DNA from: Morganella morganii
Lineage (GTDB): Bacteria; Pseudomonadota; Gammaproteobacteria; Enterobacterales; Enterobacteriaceae
Assembly (NCBI RefSeq): GCF_019243775.1
Contig: NZ_CP069157.1
Location: 3,173,418 to 3,237,417, forward strand
Length of the DNA stretch: 64,000 nucleotides
Direction of reading: 5' to 3'
This document shows positions 62,616-64,000 of this stretch, piece by piece (within the stretch, counting starts at the first letter, position 1; each line of letters opens with the position of its first letter). The position numbers and the translations under genes were made by a program. Below the pieces are notes generated by a model, which saw only the letters and a program-made list of their open reading frames with translations, had not been told where the DNA came from and did no database searches.

Positions 62616-63512
62616 CTATTCCGGTGCGTTCTGTTTTCCGGTATTACTCTGCTTTTTATTACCCGGGCATTTGTATGCCCATACCATCATCAGTACACCA
62701 ATAATAATCATCGGCACAGACAAAATCTGCCCCATGCTGATCCCGCCGAATAAACCAAGCTGGGCATCCGGCTGGCGGAAAAATTCCACAATGATACGGA
62801 ACAGCCCATAGCCGATCAGGAACAGACCTGACACACTGCCCATCGGGCGGGATTTACGGACAAACACATTCAGAATGATAAAGAGGACGATCCCTTCCAG
62901 CAGCATTTCATACAGTTGCGACGGGTGACGCGGCAGAACGCCGTATTGCTCAAGCACCGGCATCAGAGACGGATCAGCAGCAGCCAGTTTCACGTCTTCA
63001 CTGTAAGACGTCGGGAACAGAATGGCCCACGGCGTATCGAGTGTCACACGTCCCCACAGTTCGCCGTTAATAAAGTTACCTATACGCCCCATACCGAGAC
63101 CAAACGGAATCAATGGTGCCACGAAGTCAGCAACCTGCAGGAAATGACGCTTCGTGCGGCGGGCAAACCACCACATAGCAATAATAACGCCCATCAGTCC
63201 GCCGTGGAATGACATACCGCCATCCCAGACTTTGAACAGGTACAGCGGGTTTTCCGCAAACAGCGGGAAGTTATAAAACAGCACATAGCCGATACGGCCG
63301 CCCAGGAAAACCCCCACAAACCCGGCATATAACAGTGTTTCAACTTCACTGCGTTTCCAGCCGCTGCCCGGTTTGTCTGCACGCCGGTTGGCCAGCCACA
63401 TGGCAAACACAAACCCGACAAGATACATCAGCCCGTACCAGCGTAACGCCACCGGCCCCACAGAAAAAATAACAGGATCAAAATCCGGAAATGCCAGATA
63501 AGTGTTACTCAT
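62616..63512 (-). CDS. lgt: phosphatidylglycerol:prolipoprotein diacylglyceryl transferase
   Basis: Inner-membrane enzyme that adds diacylglycerol to the lipobox cysteine, the first step of lipoprotein maturation; it would act on NlpE and MltA here. Signature [14 protein letters not shown] near 142, with HPSQLYE further on and about seven membrane segments. Length 298 (E. coli 291), with a basic, polar C-terminal extension. In E. coli lgt overlaps thyA; here a terminator and the reversed thyA follow. Confidence 0.97.
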   Translation of the reverse strand: MSNTYLAFPDFDPVIFSVGPVALRWYGLMYLVGFVFAMWLANRRADKPGSGWKRSEVETLLYAGFVGVFLGGRIGYVLFYNFPLFAENPLYLFKVWDGGMSFHGGLMGVIIAMWWFARRTKRHFLQVADFVAPLIPFGLGMGRIGNFINGELWGRVTLDTPWAILFPTSYSEDVKLAAADPSLMPVLEQYGVLPRHPSQLYEMLLEGIVLFIILNVFVRKSRPMGSVSGLFLIGYGLFRIIVEFFRQPDAQLGLFGGISMGQILSVPMIIIGVLMMVWAYKCPGNKKQSNTGKQNAPE

Positions 63513-63618
63513 CGTACCTCACACTGTGTGTTGTATCCGGCTGCGGTTACAGCTCTGCCTGCCGCAGACCGGGATATATGACTGTAAGGACAGAACGGCC
63601 TCATCTCCGGAGTGCCGG

Positions 63619-64000
63619 TCAGGCACTGCCCCGGATAAGCTGTCCCAGTCCCTTGTTCTCAATAAACAGTTCCGCTTTTTCACGGATCTCAGCCGCTGTC
63701 TGCGCATCCAGCAATGATGCCAGCAGCGGCTCCAGTACTCCGGCATCCAGATGCCGCAGCAGATACTTAATACGCGGGATACTCCGCCCGTTCATACTCA
63801 GCTGACGGTATCCTAAACCAATCAGTATCATTGCACCTAACGGATTTGCCGCCATTTCCCCGCAAACCGAGACCGGGATCCCCAGCCGGGTGGTTTCAGT
63901 CCGGACAAAATTCAGCATACGCAGGACCGCCGGATGGAGCGAGTCATATAATGGTGCAACATGTGTATTATTCCGGTCAACCGCCAGCAGATACTGGGTT
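63619..64000 (-). CDS. ptsP: phosphoenolpyruvate-protein phosphotransferase PtsP (C-terminal part)
   Basis: Enzyme I of the nitrogen PTS, which phosphorylates NPr from PEP. Only the last 127 codons lie in the window, and the gene continues past base 64000. The visible part has QYLLAVDRNNTHVAPLYDSL, CGEMAANPLGAMILIGLG and LSMNGRSIPRIKYLLR, of the PEP-binding domain with its active-site Cys. lgt follows 106 bp downstream, the same order as in E. coli (rppH-ptsP-lgt). Confidence 0.95.
   Translation of the reverse strand, partial: TQYLLAVDRNNTHVAPLYDSLHPAVLRMLNFVRTETTRLGIPVSVCGEMAANPLGAMILIGLGYRQLSMNGRSIPRIKYLLRHLDAGVLEPLLASLLDAQTAAEIREKAELFIENKGLGQLIRGSA

Overview
The window reads as core chromosome of a member of the Enterobacterales. 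Nearly every protein has a recognisable Escherichia coli counterpart of almost the same length, and the order follows two E. coli neighbourhoods. The divergence from E. coli, the GC content near one half by eye, and lineage-specific gaps and insertions suggest Morganellaceae, most likely Morganella. That assignment is inference from memory, not a computed result. No prophage, insertion sequence, CRISPR array or classical accessory island is visible.

Bases 1-30640 match the E. coli '4 min' region. It starts with the 3' part of trmO, then proS, nlpE and rof. A long leftward run follows: cdsA, rseP, bamA, skp, lpxD, fabZ, lpxA, lpxB, rnhB, dnaE, accA and tilS, preceded by rpsB, tsf, pyrH, frr, dxr and uppS. 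This covers outer-membrane protein assembly, lipid A synthesis, phospholipid and isoprenoid precursors, fatty-acid initiation, replication and translation. Facing away from rpsB are map, an unrecognised single-pass membrane protein, glnD, dapD and yaeH.

At about 30.65 kb the order jumps to the E. coli '63 min' region: yqcA, truC, yqcC, a gene-free stretch at the csrB position, syd, queF, ppnN, xni, a DUF3592 membrane protein, rlmM, ygdD, gcvA, the sRNA gene gcvB, csdA, csdE, tcdA, mltA, three initiator tRNAs, amiC, argA, then recD, recB, ptrA and recC with four pseudopilin genes, thyA, lgt and the 3' end of ptsP.

The parts that depart from a textbook layout are these. (1) argA and ygdD each carry exactly one extra base in an 8-nt A/T run; removing it restores the E. 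coli lengths of 442-443 and 131 residues. argA still has a well-formed tandem ArgR operator. (2) thyA points the opposite way to both neighbours, encodes a Vibrio-like thymidylate synthase with an internal insertion, and sits beside a very AT-rich gene-free stretch; this looks like replacement of the native gene. (3) An orphan envelope protein lies between map and glnD. (4) The csrB position holds a short candidate RNA with several GGA motifs. (5) TilS reads through the rof terminator. I found no clear novel multi-gene system; the strongest leads are the two homopolymer frameshifts and the inverted thyA.
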